A stretch of 64,000 nucleotides of DNA from positions 2,356,001 through 2,420,000 of the forward strand of contig CAWCLF010000001.1 in the NCBI GenBank assembly GCA_963796325.1. Reading direction: 5' to 3'. The number at the start of each line of letters is the position of its first letter. Positions within the stretch are counted from its first letter, which is position 1. Position numbers and translations under genes: made by a program. Below the pieces are notes generated by a model. The model was given only the letters and a program-made list of their open reading frames with translations, was not told where the DNA came from and searched no databases. This DNA comes from CAVYGN01 sp963796325 (GTDB taxonomy: Bacteria > Spirochaetota > Brevinematia > Brevinematales > JAOACQ01). This document shows positions 35,405 to 43,940 of this stretch, piece after piece.

Positions 35405-36673
35405 TTATACAAAATGGAGGCAATCCGTCGCAGGCATCTTCGCAGCCTTTCTTGCCGGCACATAAGCAGCGGCAACAGAAATGATCATCCCGAAGATAAA
35501 CATGCCGATAAAAGTTCCCGGGTTCCATTGCCCGTAGAACACAGTGGAAACCGGCATACCCATGGAGGATGAACTCACCCCTTTCAACATGCTTGACATA
35601 TCCATTCCGGCAGTCACCATCCAGATATTGGTGATAAAAGCAAGCAAAAGCCCGAATAGACTGCCGATCAAGCCGATTATTATCCCTTCGTACATGAACA
35701 TCCGCAAAATTTCTCCAGGCTTGATCCCCATGGCTTTTAATACTCCCACTTCCCTTATCCTCTCATATACACTCATCAATACGGAATTGACAATGCCGAT
35801 CGCGGCGATGAGAAGGATGAGAAGGGACATGATATTTCCGCTTGTTCCTTTCTGCTTGAGCAGAGCGAGAAAGGCTCCCTGCAGGTCGTTGAAGGTATAT
35901 GGAGCGGCATCGGGAAAACTTTGTTTTATTTGATTTTTCAGGACTTTGAGCTGGGTTAAATAATCATCCGAACTTTCGCCTTTTTTCCAGTCGGCATGGA
36001 TATCGGCCTCCGGATAAATCCCTCCGATGTCCAGAAAAGGATCGGCGGCCTGGTATGTGATATAAGCCCCGCCTTCATTGACAGCAGGATGAGGGCAATC
36101 GATGAGGCCCGCCACTTCAAAATCAACAGCGTTATTTGCCTCAAATCTGGTCTGGGACCTGAGCGTGACGGTATCGCCGACATTTACTTTCATATCTTCC
36201 GCCAGTTTCACACCGAGAAGGATTTCCGTTACGCTGTTCGCCGAAAAATAGCGGCCTTTTACGATATATTTAGAGGTGGTAAATACGCTTTTATCCTTCA
36301 CCGGGTCGATCACGGTTCCGACTACATGGAGCGCCTGGGGTCCGGAAGTCATTTCACCGAGAAAAGAAGTCCTGGGCGTTACGCCGGTGACGCCTTTTAA
36401 ATTCAGCAGGAATGATTCCAGCCTTTTATAATCGGAAATCCCGTATTTCAAAGGAAGGGCGTTTCTGTCCCTGTCATAATCAGAAGAATATACTTTTATT
36501 GAGGATTCTGTCAGATTGACCATATTCTCGATCGAGTTTCTATCCATCCCGGATAACAGGGAATCGAACCATATAAAAATAAATAAGCCCATCGATATGA
36601 TAATCGCCGTCAGGAAGGTCCGTCTTTTATGCCTCAGGGTATTCCTGAATGCTATTTTTAAAATGGTGCCCAT
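35405..36673 (-). CDS. ABC transporter permease, FtsX/LolC-E type (first)
   Basis: 422 residues with the same layout: N-terminal helix after AFRNTLRHKRRT, a periplasmic domain, then three C-terminal helices (NIMSLLILLIAAIGIVNSVL; GIIIGLIGSLFGLLLAF; IGMFIFGMIISVAAAYV) and the VYERIREVGVLKAMGI coupling motif. It ends ARKAAKMPATDCL, as FtsX-type permeases do. GGAGGTAGGT precedes the ATG and only 2 nt separate it from the ATPase stop. It is a paralogue of the downstream permease. Confidence 0.9.
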   Translation of the reverse strand: MGTILKIAFRNTLRHKRRTFLTAIIISMGLFIFIWFDSLLSGMDRNSIENMVNLTESSIKVYSSDYDRDRNALPLKYGISDYKRLESFLLNLKGVTGVTPRTSFLGEMTSGPQALHVVGTVIDPVKDKSVFTTSKYIVKGRYFSANSVTEILLGVKLAEDMKVNVGDTVTLRSQTRFEANNAVDFEVAGLIDCPHPAVNEGGAYITYQAADPFLDIGGIYPEADIHADWKKGESSDDYLTQLKVLKNQIKQSFPDAAPYTFNDLQGAFLALLKQKGTSGNIMSLLILLIAAIGIVNSVLMSVYERIREVGVLKAMGIKPGEILRMFMYEGIIIGLIGSLFGLLLAFITNIWMVTAGMDMSSMLKGVSSSSMGMPVSTVFYGQWNPGTFIGMFIFGMIISVAAAYVPARKAAKMPATDCLHFV

Positions 36674-36675
36674 AC

Positions 36676-37362
36676 CTACCTCCTGTCGTCTGACTGGATT
36701 TTGCCGTCATGCAGGACTATTATCCGCTTCGCATGCTTTTGAACCTGCGGGTCATGGGTTGAGAAAACAAAGGTGGTCTTCCTCTTTTCATTAATTACCT
36801 TCATAATATCCACTATTTCCTCAGCCATAACCGAGTCCAGGTTCGCAGTCGGCTCATCGGCCAGCACAAGCAGCGGGTCTTTTACCAGCGCCCTGGCTAT
36901 GGCAACCCTCTGTTCCTGGCCGCCCGATATTTCCCTCGGGAAACGGTCTTCCATCCCTTTGAGTCCGACATCCTCGATTATTTTCCCCGCCCTTTTCCTC
37001 ATTTCAGATTTACTCCATTTTCTTTCTATCACCATCGGCAATTCGACATTTTCCCGGACGGTCAAAACCGGGATGAGATTGTAGGACTGGAAAATAAAAC
37101 CGATATTCTCCTTTCTGTAATCGGACAACATTTTTTCATCCATTTTGCCCAGTTCTTTCCCGTCATAGACCACCTTTCCGCCGGATAAAGTGTCAAGGCA
37201 GCCTATAATGTTGAGGAGGGTTGTTTTTCCGCTTCCGGAAGGCCCGACGATCGCAAGGAATTCCCCCTTGTCGATGGTAAGATCCACACCCTTTAAAGCC
37301 ATAACTTCCGTTAATCCTTTTTGATAACTTTTTGTAATATTCTCAAGTTTCAGCAATGCCAT
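36676..37362 (-). CDS. ABC transporter ATPase, LolD/MacB type
   Basis: 228 residues. Walker A is GPSGSGKTTLLN, the Q-loop FIFQSYNLIP, the signature EISGGQEQRVAIARAL, Walker B LLVLADEPTANLD and the H-switch FSTHDPQV. The signature has Ile in place of Leu and Glu in place of the first Gln after GGQ, small changes. ATG 37362 is chosen: GGAGG lies 5 nt upstream. It powers the two permeases downstream. It lies 22 nt after the TetR gene. Confidence 0.93.
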   Translation of the reverse strand: MALLKLENITKSYQKGLTEVMALKGVDLTIDKGEFLAIVGPSGSGKTTLLNIIGCLDTLSGGKVVYDGKELGKMDEKMLSDYRKENIGFIFQSYNLIPVLTVRENVELPMVIERKWSKSEMRKRAGKIIEDVGLKGMEDRFPREISGGQEQRVAIARALVKDPLLVLADEPTANLDSVMAEEIVDIMKVINEKRKTTFVFSTHDPQVQKHAKRIIVLHDGKIQSDDRR

Positions 37363-37384
37363 AATGACCTCCAAATTGACAACC

Positions 37385-38020
37385 CTATTGTCCTATTTCT
37401 TTATAAAAACATTTTCTGAGCACTTCCAGATATGAATCAAATTCCTCAAGAATTTCATCGTAATTGAGATCGTTTATTTTTAAATTCTTTATCTTCTCTA
37501 TAAAAACATCGGAATATCCGTTCAGCGCCCATATGATGAGATTTTTAACTTTTGCAGCATCAATGCCATCCTTGAATTGAGATGTATCGATATCTTCAAA
37601 TAATTTTTGAAAATAATTTTCCCGGGAACCCTTGAAATTTCTGCCTATTGCCCCTTTAATTTCCTCCGATTCCGTGCTGATCGCAATCATAATAAAATCA
37701 AGTATATGCGGGTATTTGTTCAAGAGTTCCATCTTAATTAAAGCAATTTGACGGTACCTTTCGAGTATGTCCTTTTCGTTCATATTGACGGAACCCAGGA
37801 TGTCTTCAATGATAATCCTCGATGAATATTCCCAAAGATAAAGAAATAAATCGCTCTTGTTATTAATATAATGGAATAACAGGCCCTTGGAAATCCCCGC
37901 TTCCTTTGCGATCTTATTGGTAGATGCATCATAAAATCCATTCTTGGCAAATTCTTTCAGCGCCGAATTAATAATGCTGTCCTGCCTTTTATTATCCAAT
38001 TTTGATAATTTTAATATCAT
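37385..38020 (-). CDS. TetR-family transcription regulator
   Basis: 211 residues. The N-terminal helix-turn-helix (residues about 8-55) reads RQDSIINSALKEFAKNGFYD, then TNKIAKEAGISKGLLFHYIN; the C-terminal domain is helical and variable. It is the first gene of an operon encoding an ABC exporter, a LolA-like protein and an outer membrane protein, and its own promoter is framed by two matching operators, so it very likely represses the whole operon and responds to a lipid-like or drug-like ligand. Confidence 0.92.
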   Translation of the reverse strand: MILKLSKLDNKRQDSIINSALKEFAKNGFYDASTNKIAKEAGISKGLLFHYINNKSDLFLYLWEYSSRIIIEDILGSVNMNEKDILERYRQIALIKMELLNKYPHILDFIMIAISTESEEIKGAIGRNFKGSRENYFQKLFEDIDTSQFKDGIDAAKVKNLIIWALNGYSDVFIEKIKNLKINDLNYDEILEEFDSYLEVLRKCFYKEIGQ

Positions 38021-38038
38021 GTTTTACTCTCAAACAAA

Positions 38039-38088
38039 TTGACCTTCCGGGTCACCATAATAATAATATAATTTACCTATCAGGTCAA
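38039..38088 (-). promoter_or_regulatory. Promoter of the TetR operon with two operators
   Basis: On the minus strand TTGACC (38088-38083) and TATTAT (38065-38060) lie 17 bp apart. Two related sites frame them: TTGACCTGATAGGTAAA (38088-38072) over the -35 box and, in the other direction, TTGACCTTCCGGGTCAC (38039-38055) over the start site. Each is an imperfect inverted repeat (TTGACC...GGT) of the size TetR dimers bind. Confidence 0.65.
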
Positions 38089-38234
38089 TAATATTTTTAG
38101 CGAATGGCTTATTTTGATGCGAATTATTGATATCTGCGCAATCTCCGATTCTTCCTCTCAAAAGTCTTTACATATAGTGCTTGTTTATTTATACTTACTG
38201 TATTATAAAATTCTGCCTGTCGGGGGCAATTTCC

Positions 38235-38591
38235 ATGACCCATCTCGAAAAATCCGGAAATCCGGCTGTATCTTATCAATTGGCTAGATCTTTGAAAAAC
38301 ACATATATTACGGCACTCTCAAAAGCTTTCATCCGGAAAGAAAACGCAGCTTTTAAAAGCCTGATCTATACTATCTCTTTTATTGGAGGAGCGGTGCTGG
38401 CCGCGGCGGGGTTTGCGGCGCCCCTGCGGCACGGTTACAGCCCCGTAGCCTGGACTGCCGCAATTTTCATAGTATTTTCAATACTTCTTGCAATCAGATC
38501 ATTATTTACTCATTTGAATTATGGAGTTCTCCCTGCAGGGCGCCCCCGTTTCTGCCCGAACCGGTACAAAAGAATAAAGCCCTTAAGCTGA
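38235..38591 (+). CDS. Small membrane protein of unknown function
   Basis: 118 residues from ATG 38235 (no strong ribosome site; an earlier start at 38181 is open). Two hydrophobic helices stand at about residues 44-64 (LIYTISFIGGAVLAAAGFAA) and 72-92 (PVAWTAAIFIVFSILLAI). The N-terminus is basic and the tail is Arg/Lys-rich. No family recognised. It stands alone between the divergent TetR gene and the CYTH-CHAD gene; weakly supported. Confidence 0.4.
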   Translation: MTHLEKSGNPAVSYQLARSLKNTYITALSKAFIRKENAAFKSLIYTISFIGGAVLAAAGFAAPLRHGYSPVAWTAAIFIVFSILLAIRSLFTHLNYGVLPAGRPRFCPNRYKRIKPLS

Positions 38592-38601
38592 CCCGATGTA
38601 T

Positions 38602-40227
38602 TCAGCGTATCGCCAGCCTCTCCACTCCTTCCATAAAATCGGCCAGTTCCCGCGAATCGGCAAACTTATTTACCGCGGCAAAGATCTTTTCCCTCTGGCT
38701 TTTCTTCCAATCTTCAATTGCCGCGGAGATCCCATTCAAAATAAATAAGGAACCGCCCGCGAGCCTGTTCCCTGTCCTGCCGATCACCTCAGCGGTCAGC
38801 TTCATCATAAAGAACGTATCGACATACAAACCTAGCACATCCTGTATAGGCGGGATAAGCCCCGATATTTTTAATTCGCTTTCTTCAAATAAACCCGAAA
38901 AAAAGTCGATGGCATAGCGCAGCCTTTTATAGCGGATCCTCAATTTATGTATATACGAGTCCGAGGCGCTTTCAAAATTCTTTAACAAGCGGCCTGTGTA
39001 CTTAATTACATCCTCCGAACATTTTTTAAGGATGTTTTTCGCCGTCACTTTTGTGGGCGTTCCGGATATGCTCCTGTAGTCATTCCTCAAAAATGAATTT
39101 TTGATCATATCTTCAACTCTTGATATAAAATGCCTGAAGCGGTATGACTGTATCGCCCTGAGCATTTCCATGCGCTTTACATCCCGCAGGGAATTTATAG
39201 TTTTTTTTATGGAATCAATAATATCGCTGTTCCGTTCAAGGATAAGAGGGGGAACGAAATCTCCGATCCTCCCCGAAAACACATCCATATCCCTGACGCT
39301 TCCCAGGACAAGTGCTATCCATCTTAAATTATTTTTAAGATAATTAAAGCCGTCAAGGGTCATTGTATATCTGAAGAAAGGAAGGGCGGTCCTCATCTTC
39401 CTGACGGCAACGCGCATATCATGAATATAATCGTTGTCGATGCCTATCTCGACTCCTGCCAGATTTTTTTTTGCTATTTCAAAATAATGAGAAATTATCT
39501 TTTTAATGGCTAAGGATGAAGCTTCATCGCCTTTAATCTCAAGATTAAAGACTTTCCTGCAATTCAATTTATAATAAGAAAGGGATCTTTCAAGCTTGTT
39601 TTTTAAAGAATATTCCCCGAGTTCATCCGAGATCAAAGCTCCCAGTTCACGGAACGTCCTTTCCCTGTTTTTCCCCTCCTTCACGGATTCAAGTTCCAGT
39701 TCTTTAAAAGAAAGGACTTTCTTCTCATCTACAGGAGTCCCGGTTTTCAGCAAAAGTGACGCTGCCGCATTGTCAAACGACAATTCAGTTAAAACGCCTT
39801 TATATTCGATCATCCATTTTTTTCTTCCTGTTTTTATCTGTATGATTGGAATAAGCGGTCCCGGTATAAGAAAACCGAACTCTTCCAGGAAAAATTCTTT
39901 GACTTTTCTCCCTTCGAAACGGGGATAACGGCCCGGTATAATGTCTTTTTGATAGAGGAGCCACTCATTCCTTCGCAGGAAATCCTGGCTTTTCTTCTTG
40001 GGCTGGAATTTCACCTCGAGTCTCTCTTTATCGGCAACCCTGAGACGGCAGCCGAACCCGCTTAAATAAAGAGTGAACTCTTTCGTATCGTAATACCGGT
40101 CCGTATAATCCCTTTCGACAGGAATCCCTATGCTGATATTGCTTCCGGACCGGAGGAAAATAGATTCTATAATTTTGTCTGCTGCAGCGGCATCAGGCAG
40201 GTTCCATTTGAATTCTTTTTCGATCAT
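38602..40227 (-). CDS. CYTH and CHAD domain protein
   Basis: 541 residues. The CYTH domain (residues 1 to about 200) begins with the signature MIEKEFKW (ExExK), a triphosphate-tunnel fold that binds metal and triphosphate. The CHAD domain (about 235-541) is alpha-helical with conserved His and basic residues (YIHDMRVAVRKMRTALPFFR; YIHKLRIRYKRLRYAIDFF) and binds polyphosphate. The pair likely hydrolyses or binds inorganic polyphosphate or triphosphate. The gene is separated from the sensor gene upstream by 19 nt and may be co-transcribed with it. No polyphosphate kinase is near. Confidence 0.9.
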   Translation of the reverse strand: MIEKEFKWNLPDAAAADKIIESIFLRSGSNISIGIPVERDYTDRYYDTKEFTLYLSGFGCRLRVADKERLEVKFQPKKKSQDFLRRNEWLLYQKDIIPGRYPRFEGRKVKEFFLEEFGFLIPGPLIPIIQIKTGRKKWMIEYKGVLTELSFDNAAASLLLKTGTPVDEKKVLSFKELELESVKEGKNRERTFRELGALISDELGEYSLKNKLERSLSYYKLNCRKVFNLEIKGDEASSLAIKKIISHYFEIAKKNLAGVEIGIDNDYIHDMRVAVRKMRTALPFFRYTMTLDGFNYLKNNLRWIALVLGSVRDMDVFSGRIGDFVPPLILERNSDIIDSIKKTINSLRDVKRMEMLRAIQSYRFRHFISRVEDMIKNSFLRNDYRSISGTPTKVTAKNILKKCSEDVIKYTGRLLKNFESASDSYIHKLRIRYKRLRYAIDFFSGLFEESELKISGLIPPIQDVLGLYVDTFFMMKLTAEVIGRTGNRLAGGSLFILNGISAAIEDWKKSQREKIFAAVNKFADSRELADFMEGVERLAIR

Positions 40228-40246
40228 AAACTCTCTTCGTCAATTT

Positions 40247-42397
40247 TCAGCAATATTTAGTAAGAAATGCTTGAACGATATATATTTCAGCAATGGTGCA
40301 CTGTTCAGGAGTCATCGGGTTCCTTGTCATGATCGAGATGATATCCTTCACATGACCGTTTTTTTTATTTGACATCCCGTAAACATTCCTGAGGCCCATC
40401 ATTTTTTCAACCAGTTCCGATTCTTCCTTTTTGATCGCACCGCCGGTCAATTCCGACAATCCCCCGCCAAGCATGCAGAGATTATCGGAATTAATGCATG
40501 ACGGCATATTCCCTTTAAAATTTATTTTGAGGCCTCTCAAATCTTTCCTCAATATCTTATGAAGCATGTTGATATATTTTTCATTTCCATATATCGATTC
40601 GAAGATCATTCTGCCGCTCCCGCCGCTCTTAATCGTAATAATCATTGAATCGGATAAAAGATCAAGTAATCCGGAGCAAAGCGCATTAAATACAGCTCCC
40701 CTGTCCTTCGCAGAAACAATAAGACCCAGTCCGTTCCTTATAAAACCGATGCTTTTCAGGAAAAAAGATTCCTTTTTTTCCAATTCCCTGTAAGTAAGAG
40801 CTATTGTACCGACCCGGGCCAATGTTTCTATCATGAGCTGATTTTCGAGTTCGGAATCTGAGCACATAAGTATTTCTATGTTTCCAAGAAATTCTCCCTG
40901 TTTAATCAATCCAAGTCCGTATCTTTTCCCAAGTTTGAGCGCATTCCCGATTTCAAGGCAGACATCCTCCGGTATCATTCCCGACCACATTTCGTAAAGA
41001 CCGGACGGCAGTTCGCCGATACGCCCGTTCTCATAAAGAACCCTTTTATCCCTGTCCAGTTTATTAAAGATGCCTACGGGAGTGCTGCCCAGTATTTCAT
41101 TGAATTTCAATATGTTCTCGGGCAATCCTGCGAAAGCTTTGACCTGGACCCCCTGGTAGGAATTATGGTAAGAGTTAACGAATACCAGGCTGTTGCCGGC
41201 CTGTTCCCTGATTTTCTGCGCGATAAAACTGTACAGGTCTTCTTCAGGCGATAATTCATTCATAGAAAGAGCTGACTTTGAAATCAGCATTATTTTTTGA
41301 GTGAAACGTCTTTCGCTGTCCTCGGCCTGAAGATGCCGGGATGACTCGGAAAATTGAACCTCTTTGCGGCCGGCATCCTTTCCGATCAGGATGCAGCCGT
41401 AATTTTGTCCGTAGCTGTCTTTCAATAACGATACCGATACTGTCATGGGACGTATGATATTGTTCTGCAGTTTGAAATTAAGGTCATACGGCACTGAAAA
41501 ATGTTCGCCGCTTTCAAACGTATTTATATCTTTCATGATCTTATCCTGGTCGATTATCACGGCGCCGAGAGATTTGCCGATGTTATCTCTTTCGGTTGTT
41601 TCAAGAAAAGTTTCAGCGATCCTGTTCATTCTAAGGATCTTGCCTTTAAAATCCGTAATGATTAAAAGGTCGCTGACCCTGTCCATGATGTCCGGATGCA
41701 GATTCGGCATCATAAATTTAAAACGCGTCACGGCATAGATGATGCCGATAAGGAAGAGTAATGGAATTATTATTACTCCGACATCCGGAATATAATATAT
41801 CCCGAACAATGGAAGTATGAAGTTGCCGGCAAGCAATGCCGGGAAAATCAATATTATTGTCAGGATGATGATATGAGCCTGAAGCCTTTCCAGTTCGATG
41901 CCTGCGCTTTTTTCCCATTTACGAAGAAGATAAACCCCCGCAGCAAAAAGCGAGCAAATATAAATAATAAAACCCCACAGCCATGGCGACGTGCTGTTTA
42001 TCACGGCATGCCATGTCCCGTAAATGAAAATAAAATCCTTTTCGTATAAACCGACCGTCAATTCGAGTAAAACAAAAAGAACAGCAGGGAGGTACATAAC
42101 TACGAGCATCCGCCTTGGAATCCTTTTCTCCCTCTGTACGAGCCTTAATACAAAGTGGAACGATACTGTCATGTTCGGTATCCACCCGACGGATGCAAGC
42201 CGGCACCAGAAAGCGGCAGCTTCACTTGAAGGAGCGGAATAATAAAACATATAACAAAAGCATATTAATGCATTTATGAGGCAGAGCATTAAATATGTGA
42301 TATTGAGCCTCGATCTTGGATCGAGCCTGTAAATGATATATGCAACTTCCAGGTTGATGATTAATGCAAGAAATGGCAGCAGCGACAGTAAGTTCAT
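40247..42397 (-). CDS. 7TM-PAS-GAF sensor protein without a kinase domain
   Basis: 716 residues. Seven or eight N-terminal helices (about 1-225) resemble the 7TM sensor module of histidine kinases (PF16927 type), followed by a PAS domain (about 235-345, DLLIITDFKGKILRMNRIAE) and one or two GAF-like domains (about 370-680). No H-box, GHKL ATPase, GGDEF, EAL or helix-turn-helix follows; the tail (MTPEQCTIAEIYIVQAF) is helical. A truncated kinase or a sensor that signals by partner contact are both possible. ATG has GAGG 9 nt upstream and the gene has its own promoter. Confidence 0.7.
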   Translation of the reverse strand: MNLLSLLPFLALIINLEVAYIIYRLDPRSRLNITYLMLCLINALICFCYMFYYSAPSSEAAAFWCRLASVGWIPNMTVSFHFVLRLVQREKRIPRRMLVVMYLPAVLFVLLELTVGLYEKDFIFIYGTWHAVINSTSPWLWGFIIYICSLFAAGVYLLRKWEKSAGIELERLQAHIIILTIILIFPALLAGNFILPLFGIYYIPDVGVIIIPLLFLIGIIYAVTRFKFMMPNLHPDIMDRVSDLLIITDFKGKILRMNRIAETFLETTERDNIGKSLGAVIIDQDKIMKDINTFESGEHFSVPYDLNFKLQNNIIRPMTVSVSLLKDSYGQNYGCILIGKDAGRKEVQFSESSRHLQAEDSERRFTQKIMLISKSALSMNELSPEEDLYSFIAQKIREQAGNSLVFVNSYHNSYQGVQVKAFAGLPENILKFNEILGSTPVGIFNKLDRDKRVLYENGRIGELPSGLYEMWSGMIPEDVCLEIGNALKLGKRYGLGLIKQGEFLGNIEILMCSDSELENQLMIETLARVGTIALTYRELEKKESFFLKSIGFIRNGLGLIVSAKDRGAVFNALCSGLLDLLSDSMIITIKSGGSGRMIFESIYGNEKYINMLHKILRKDLRGLKINFKGNMPSCINSDNLCMLGGGLSELTGGAIKKEESELVEKMMGLRNVYGMSNKKNGHVKDIISIMTRNPMTPEQCTIAEIYIVQAFLTKYC

Positions 42398-42457
42398 AAA
42401 GGAAACCTCGGCAGCTTAAGACTCCGGAATAAGCCAGCATAATTAAAGCCGCATTTC

Positions 42458-42486
42458 ATATTATCATAAATGTATATTTAATTCAA
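42458..42486 (-). promoter_or_regulatory. Promoter of the 7TM-PAS-GAF sensor gene
   Basis: On the minus strand TTGAAT (42486-42481) and TAATAT (42463-42458) are 17 bp apart; a start near 42451 gives a 54-nt leader. Confidence 0.6.
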
Positions 42487-42520
42487 GAGCTCTATGATTG
42501 CCGGGCTCCGGGGCCTGAGG

Positions 42521-43399
42521 TCAGTCGATGATCTTGTTGAGAGGGTATTCTACGATACCGGAAGCGCCCTTCTTTTTCAATTCCGGAATAATATCCCTTA
42601 CTATCTTCTCGTCTATAATGGTATTCAGGGCAACCCAACCCTGTTCAGTGAGCGGACTGATCGTCGGTTTGTGAAGAGCGGGCAGAATTCCAAGGATACT
42701 TTCAAGGTTGGATTTTTCAATGTTAAGCATAAGGCCTACTTTGCTTTGGGCCAGGAGGACGGCCTGCAGAAGAAGATTAATATTTTCTATCTTGTTCCTT
42801 TTCCAGGGATCGAGCCAGGCCTCCTTGCCTGCTATAAGCTGGGTTGTCGAAACCATAACCTCATCGATAATCACAAGGTTGTTCGCCCTGAGGCTTGATC
42901 CTGTTTCCGTAATCTCTACTATGGCGTCGGCAAGAGTCGGGCATTTAACCTCTGTCGCTCCCCAGCTGAACTCAACGATGGCCTTTACCCCGTTTTTTTC
43001 AAGATATTCCTTCGTCATTTCGACCGCTTCAGTGGCTATATGCTTTCCTTCCAGGTCTTTTACGTTTTCTATGCCTGAATCCTTGTGAACCGCGAGAACC
43101 CAGCGGACAGGGCTTGACGTATTTTTAGAATAATTCAGGCTTGAAACTGTAACGACATCAGCCTTGCTCTCGCGAACCCAGTCCCTGCCGGTTATGCCGG
43201 CATCGATGACGCCTTCTTCCACATACCTTGCTACTTCCTGGGCCCTTATCATCAATAGACCGAGTTCCTGATCGTCGACCCATGGATAATAAGAGCGTGA
43301 ACTAAGCGTGATAAGGTATCCGGCTTTCCTGAACATCGACAGTGTCGCCTCTTCAAGACTCCCTTTCGGCAGACCGAGTTTCAGGATATTTTCAGTCAT
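42521..43399 (-). CDS. hisG: ATP phosphoribosyltransferase HisG (long form)
   Basis: 292 residues, the long form with a C-terminal regulatory ACT-like domain, so it works without HisZ and can be feedback-inhibited by histidine. It joins ATP and PRPP, the first step of histidine synthesis. The PRPP-binding region is AIVEITETGSSLRANNL, and the N-terminal LGLPKGSLEEATLSMF is typical. Its start overlaps the hisI stop by four bases, so both are translated together. Other his genes are at 22.1-24.1 kb. Confidence 0.95.
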   Translation of the reverse strand: MTENILKLGLPKGSLEEATLSMFRKAGYLITLSSRSYYPWVDDQELGLLMIRAQEVARYVEEGVIDAGITGRDWVRESKADVVTVSSLNYSKNTSSPVRWVLAVHKDSGIENVKDLEGKHIATEAVEMTKEYLEKNGVKAIVEFSWGATEVKCPTLADAIVEITETGSSLRANNLVIIDEVMVSTTQLIAGKEAWLDPWKRNKIENINLLLQAVLLAQSKVGLMLNIEKSNLESILGILPALHKPTISPLTEQGWVALNTIIDEKIVRDIIPELKKKGASGIVEYPLNKIID

Positions 43400-43785
43400 T
43401 TTTTCCCGGCTTTATTTTTATAAACTTTGCGCGGGTCGAATAATTTTTCTTCCCCGTTATCGATCCATTTGCCGTTTTTCCATGACCTGTAAAAACAGCT
43501 TTCATAGCCTTCATGACAGGCAGCGCCCTTCTGGATCACCCTGTAGAGGAGAGCATCCCTGTCGCAGTCGATTAATATCTCGACGACTTCCTGGTAATTG
43601 CCGGATTCCTCGCCTTTCATCCATATTTTATTCCTTGAACGCGACCAATAGACGGCCCTTCCCGTTTTAACAGTTTCATCAAAAGCCTCTTTGTTGGTAT
43701 AGGCGAGCATAAGCACCTTCCCTCTTGCGGCATCCTGCGTGATCACGGGAACAAGCCCGCCCGCTTTCTCAAAATCTATATCCAC
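43396..43785 (-). CDS. hisI: Phosphoribosyl-AMP cyclohydrolase HisI
   Basis: 129 residues, the cyclohydrolase alone without HisE. Metal and substrate motifs: VLMLAYTNKEAFDETV, YWSRSRNKIWMKGEESGNYQ, the Mg site DCDRDALLY and the Zn site with GAACHEGYESCFYR. Start is GTG with AAAGGAG 8 nt upstream. It is followed by hisG with a four-base overlap. Confidence 0.95.
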   Translation of the reverse strand: MDIDFEKAGGLVPVITQDAARGKVLMLAYTNKEAFDETVKTGRAVYWSRSRNKIWMKGEESGNYQEVVEILIDCDRDALLYRVIQKGAACHEGYESCFYRSWKNGKWIDNGEEKLFDPRKVYKNKAGKK

Positions 43786-43834
43786 TCAACACTCCTTTAT
43801 TCCGGTTCCTGCCCTGAAAAAAAACCGGATATAA

Positions 43835-43863
43835 ATGGTAAGGCTTCGATGTGAAAAAGTCAA
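43835..43863 (-). promoter_or_regulatory. Promoter of hisI-hisG
   Basis: On the minus strand TTGACT (43863-43858) and TACCAT (43840-43835) lie 17 bp apart, about 50 nt upstream of the hisI GTG. The -10 box is poor. The leader between them and the start can form a CCGGTT/AACCGG hairpin. Confidence 0.45.
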
Positions 43864-43940
43864 CCACTATTAATTTATGGGTACCTACCCTTAAACATGA
43901 TATACAATAAGAATTTGGATCGGATGATCCCCGATAGGAA

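Noticed and set aside
35392..35475. Extension of the second permease to 35475
   Set aside because: The added 28 residues are Arg/Cys-rich, overlap the upstream permease and lack homology; ATG 35391 has a ribosome site and the usual FtsX N-terminus.
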